DNA of 64,000 bases. Origin: Chitinophaga eiseniae (lineage in GTDB: Bacteria; Bacteroidota; Bacteroidia; Chitinophagales; Chitinophagaceae). Below, piece after piece: positions 61,358 to 64,000 of this stretch. Under the pieces are notes generated by a model. It made no database searches. It worked only from the letters and a program-made list of their open reading frames with translations, and was not told the origin of the DNA. Made by a program: the position numbers and the translations under genes. Each line of letters starts with the position of its first letter. The first letter of the stretch is position 1. Where the stretch lies: positions 186,001-250,000 of the forward strand of contig NZ_FUWZ01000002.1 in assembly GCF_900167135.1 (NCBI RefSeq), read 5' to 3'.

Positions 61358-62530
61358 ATGTCTACCAAGAGAGATTATTACGAAATACTGGGTGTTTCCA
61401 AGTCCGCCTCCCAGGATGAAATCAAGAAAGCCTACCGTAAGGTAGCCATGCAGTTTCACCCTGACCGCAATCCCAACAATAAAGAGGCGGAAGAAAAGTT
61501 CAAAGAAGCAGCCGAAGCCTATGAGGTTTTAAGCGATGCCGACAAACGCGCGCAATATGACCGCTTCGGGCATGCTGGCATGAACGGCGGCCGCAGCGGC
61601 GGTTTTGGAGGTGGTGGCATGAACATGGAAGACATCTTCTCCAATTTCGGTGACATTTTCGGTAACGACGATATTTTCGGCAGCTTCTTCGGCGGTGGTG
61701 GCCGTGGCGGCGGTGGCGGTGGCCGTCGTGGTCGTGGTACCCGCGGTTCCAACCTGCGCGTGAAAATCCGTCTGACCTATGAGGAAATCGCCAAAGGCGC
61801 CAACAAAAAAATCAAAGTAAAGAAATACGTTCCGTGTCAACACTGCGGCGGCCTGGGCGCGAAAGACAAAAATGCGTTCCAGACCTGTAACACCTGCGGT
61901 GGCTCCGGTCAGGTAAGAAAAGTTACCCAGACCTTCCTCGGCCAGATGCAGACGGTTACCACCTGCCCTACCTGTCACGGCGAAGGCCAGATCATCACCA
62001 GCAAATGCGGCCACTGTAAAGGTGAAGGCCGCATGTACGGCGAAGAAATGGTGAGCATCGACATCCCGGCAGGCGTACAGGAAGGTATGCAGCTGAGCAT
62101 GAGCGGTAAAGGCAATGCCGGCGAAAGAGGCGGCGCCCCCGGTGACCTCCTCATCCTCATCGAAGAGGAACCACACCCTGAACTGCAGCGCGATGGCCTC
62201 AACGTAGCCTACGACCTGCATATCTCCTTCCCCGATGCCGTATACGGCACCCAGGTGGAAGTACCCACCATCGACGGTAAAGCGAAAATCAAAATACCCG
62301 CAGGAACACAAAGTGGTAAAATCTTCCGCCTCAAAGGCAAAGGCTTCCCCTCTGTGAACTCCTACGAAAAAGGTGACCAGCTGATACACGTAAACGTTTG
62401 GACGCCACAACACGTCAGCGCAGAAGAAAAATCGATGCTCGACAAACTTCAGACCTCCGACAATTTCAAACCTAATCCGGAAAAATCCGAGAAAGGATTC
62501 TTCGAAAAAGTCAGGGATATTTTTAGTTGA
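61358..62530 (+). CDS. dnaJ: Chaperone protein DnaJ
   Basis: This 390-residue Hsp40 stimulates DnaK. The J domain (residues 1-70) contains the [20 protein letters not shown] helix with HPD. A Gly/Phe-rich region (about 75-135) includes a run of GGG and [12 protein letters not shown]. Four CxxCxGxG zinc units follow ([32 protein letters not shown], about residues 165-230), then the C-terminal substrate-binding and dimerisation domains. This is a complete type I DnaJ. The ATG at 61358 ([16 protein letters not shown]) is preferred to an upstream GTG. Confidence 0.96.
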   Translation: MSTKRDYYEILGVSKSASQDEIKKAYRKVAMQFHPDRNPNNKEAEEKFKEAAEAYEVLSDADKRAQYDRFGHAGMNGGRSGGFGGGGMNMEDIFSNFGDIFGNDDIFGSFFGGGGRGGGGGGRRGRGTRGSNLRVKIRLTYEEIAKGANKKIKVKKYVPCQHCGGLGAKDKNAFQTCNTCGGSGQVRKVTQTFLGQMQTVTTCPTCHGEGQIITSKCGHCKGEGRMYGEEMVSIDIPAGVQEGMQLSMSGKGNAGERGGAPGDLLILIEEEPHPELQRDGLNVAYDLHISFPDAVYGTQVEVPTIDGKAKIKIPAGTQSGKIFRLKGKGFPSVNSYEKGDQLIHVNVWTPQHVSAEEKSMLDKLQTSDNFKPNPEKSEKGFFEKVRDIFS

Positions 62531-62551
62531 TTTTATTATTTGAATATTTTT

Positions 62552-62643
62552 TTATTTAGTTATTTAAAGACGAAGACCATAGCGGATTTCCGTTCGCTGT
62601 GGTCTTCGTCTTTAAATAACTAAATAACCAAATATCAAAATAT
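62552..62643. repeat. Long inverted repeat, family A (site 5): 33-bp arms, one mismatch
   Basis: The arms 62552-62584 and 62595-62627 pair at 32 of 33 positions around a 10-nt loop (GATTTCCGTT). The outer left flank (from 62541) continues to match the right flank imperfectly. The right flank (62622-62643) is the same 22-bp sequence found at 12061-12082. It fills the gap between dnaJ (stop 62530) and the next plus-strand gene (62653) and would form a very stable RNA hairpin. Confidence 0.88.
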
Positions 62644-62652
62644 CAAAATAAG

Positions 62653-63594
62653 ATGGATTCCAAACTACAGATGTTCGAGAACCGGCTCACCAAAGTATTC
62701 CGGCATATTTCCAAACTGGCCAAACGGCAAAACATCACCTGCTACCGGGTGTATGATGATGATATTCCTGAATTTCCCTTCAGCATAGAGATGTATGAAG
62801 ATCATGTGTACATTGCCGAATATCAACGCCGTCACGGGATGGAAGAAGCCGACCACGAAGCCTGGCTCGATACCTGCCTGGAACTGATCAGTAAAGTGCT
62901 GAACGTGCCGCCAGCCAATATTTGGGTAAAACAACGGCAACGGAAAGAAAACCGTCAAAGTCAATACGAAAAACTCAGCGCCGAAAGCCGTGAAATGACG
63001 GTGTACGAAGGCGGACTGAAGTTTAAGATCAACCTGTCCGATTATCTCGACACCGGCCTTTTCCTCGACCACCGCACCACCCGGGGCATGGTACGCCATG
63101 AAGCGAAAGATAAAAAAGTACTGAACCTCTTTTGCTATACCGGCTCATTCTCCGTGTACGCTGCCGCCGGCGGCGCCTCGGAAGTAACGTCTGTAGACCT
63201 CTCCAAGACCTACCTCGCCTGGGCGGAAGAAAATATGAAGCTCAACGGTTTCGACACCGGCAAACATACTTTTGTGCACGCCGACGTGCTGCAATATCTC
63301 GATACCCTTAAACTTAACACCTTCGATCTGGTGATCATGGACCCGCCCACTTTCTCCAACAGCAAGCGGATGAAGGATTTCCTCGATATCCAAAGGGACC
63401 ATGCTGAACTGCTCAACAAAGTACTGCTCGCCACCAAAAAAGACGGCGTGGTGTATTTCAGCAATAACTACCGGCGTTTTATACTGGAGGAAGACAAAAT
63501 CAATGCAGCCAGTATCAAAGACATCACTAATCAAACATTGCCCTTCGATTTTCAGCAGAAGATGGTGCGTAAATGCTACCGGCTTACCAAATAA
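62653..63594 (+). CDS. RlmK-like (RlmL C-terminal type) SAM-dependent rRNA methyltransferase
   Basis: This 313-residue protein matches the C-terminal RlmK half of E. coli RlmKL, which makes m7G2069 in 23S rRNA, but as a stand-alone enzyme. It starts MFENRLTKVFRHISKLAKRQ after a short leader and has FKINLSDYLDTGLFLDHRTT (about residue 130), VLNLFCYTGSFSVYAAAGGA (about 156), a SAM-contact Asp in TSVDLSKTYL and DPPTFSNSKRMKDFLDIQRD (about 236). E. coli RlmKL also contains a THUMP-bearing RlmL half, absent here. It is 122 nt after dnaJ behind inverted repeat site 5. Confidence 0.85.
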   Translation: MDSKLQMFENRLTKVFRHISKLAKRQNITCYRVYDDDIPEFPFSIEMYEDHVYIAEYQRRHGMEEADHEAWLDTCLELISKVLNVPPANIWVKQRQRKENRQSQYEKLSAESREMTVYEGGLKFKINLSDYLDTGLFLDHRTTRGMVRHEAKDKKVLNLFCYTGSFSVYAAAGGASEVTSVDLSKTYLAWAEENMKLNGFDTGKHTFVHADVLQYLDTLKLNTFDLVIMDPPTFSNSKRMKDFLDIQRDHAELLNKVLLATKKDGVVYFSNNYRRFILEEDKINAASIKDITNQTLPFDFQQKMVRKCYRLTK

Positions 63595-63597
63595 GCC

Positions 63598-64000
63598 TTA
63601 GCGTTTCCTCTTACGGACCAGCTTCACCATCTTCAGGAATTCCTGTCGATACCCTTCTTTGTCTTTACCCAGGGCCCTTCGGGCGATGTCTGCGACCATG
63701 TCGGTATCACCGCAGCCACGGTAAGCGGAGTTGCGGAGTATCATGCCCAACAACGCCACTGCAGCGGCAAACCGGTAGTCGTCCGGCGCCTTCTCAAAAG
63801 CTGTGGCCTCCCCTTTTATGCCGGCTTCCAGCGTATAAAGGGCAGTATTCAGCGGATGACGGTAAGCGATGCTGATGTTGGCCAGCAGACTGTCCGCCGC
63901 AGGCACATTGTCACGCGGCACGATCTCATACATGGCCACCGCACAATGCCCGCTTCCTACTATACCACCGCCATGCCTGGACGAAGCAGCCGTATCTGCT
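63598..64000 (-). CDS. VWA domain protein with C-terminal DUF3520 (5' end beyond window)
   Basis: The last 134 residues or so of a minus-strand gene are visible; the reading frame is open to the right edge. The segment GIVGSGHCAVAMYEIVPRDN, followed by the IAYRHPLN and FAAAVALLGMILRNSAYRG motifs and a C-terminal basic tail (KLVRKRKR), matches the DUF3520 region after the von Willebrand A domain in YfbK-like proteins. The VWA domain and signal peptide should lie beyond position 64000. Its stop is 3 nt from the stop of the convergent methyltransferase gene. Confidence 0.8.
   Translation of the reverse strand, partial: ADTAASSRHGGGIVGSGHCAVAMYEIVPRDNVPAADSLLANISIAYRHPLNTALYTLEAGIKGEATAFEKAPDDYRFAAAVALLGMILRNSAYRGCGDTDMVADIARRALGKDKEGYRQEFLKMVKLVRKRKR

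Noticed and set aside
61519..62413. Minus-strand open frames opposite dnaJ, one rich in Pro/Arg and one in Ala/Thr
   Set aside because: They are the complements of the Gly-rich and zinc-binding regions of dnaJ.
11947..62643. Long inverted repeats as insertion sequences
   Set aside because: No transposase or resolvase reading frame lies between or beside the arms, and I see no flanking target duplication.
1..64000. tRNA, rRNA, riboswitch or prophage genes
   Set aside because: I scanned the intergenic gaps, all about 300 bp or shorter, and found no cloverleaf, rRNA segment, known riboswitch core, integrase or phage structural gene.

Overview
The window looks like the chromosome of a flexirubin-type, gliding member of the Bacteroidota, most likely Chitinophaga or a close relative in the Chitinophagaceae. 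The evidence is: type IX secretion (T9SS) sorting domains on four proteins next to a PorP/SprF gene; a dialkylresorcinol (DarA/DarB) cluster; a PorT-type beta-barrel, a GIN-domain lipoprotein and DUF4382; and promoters of the Bacteroidota form TAnnTTTG (-7) with TTG/TTTG (-33), without Shine-Dalgarno sequences. I see no rRNA, tRNA, CRISPR array, transposase or phage gene.

Layout. 1-4.3 kb: sucA-sucB (2-oxoglutarate dehydrogenase E1 and E2; E2 is cut by the left edge). 4.6-6.9 kb: rpsT, a secreted M14 metallopeptidase and a small membrane protein. 7.2-15.9 kb: a minus-strand lipid/pigment cluster: darA, darB, an unknown small protein, a BtrH-like acyltransferase, an ABC-2 exporter pair, an acyl carrier protein, a ketosynthase and a Cys-less ketosynthase partner. 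16.1-19.9 kb: a GIN-domain lipoprotein, guaA and a lipoprotein with a periplasmic-binding fold. 20.0-22.6 kb: ligase-associated exonuclease and ATP-dependent DNA ligase. 22.6-29.2 kb: MFS exporter with divergent Lrp regulator, three envelope or secreted proteins, S66 LD-carboxypeptidase and an NCS2 purine permease. 29.3-33.3 kb: the other half of the ligase-associated repair set (Lhr-core helicase, PdeM phosphoesterase) followed by a histone-deacetylase-fold enzyme. 33.4-44.9 kb: LolD-type ATPase, DUF2795, fabI, recN, a TPR protein, a CdsZ-like zinc ribbon protein, Nif3, M32 carboxypeptidase, a DUF4382 lipoprotein, a rhodanese-thioredoxin fusion and a TPMT-like methyltransferase. 44.9-59.3 kb: two tandem co-linear giant PKD adhesins (about 1,610 residues each), a third PKD protein, PorP/SprF and a 117-residue protein that is almost only a T9SS sorting tail. 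59.4-64.0 kb: rlmI-like methyltransferase, grpE, dnaJ, an RlmK-like methyltransferase and the end of a VWA/DUF3520 gene.

How they work together. The dar genes form a run that could make, tailor and export a dialkylresorcinol-derived lipid, but the usual aryl-polyene genes (ammonia lyase, dehydratase, ketoreductase) are not in the window. The two ligase-associated blocks together give the complete four-protein repair set. The PKD proteins and PorP/SprF form a T9SS adhesin module with its outer-membrane partner.

The most unusual non-coding signal is a set of long, nearly perfect inverted repeats in intergenic gaps. They fall into two families (AT-rich AAATATCAAAAT-type ends; CGCAAAG-type arms). 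Two of them sit inside the dar operon.
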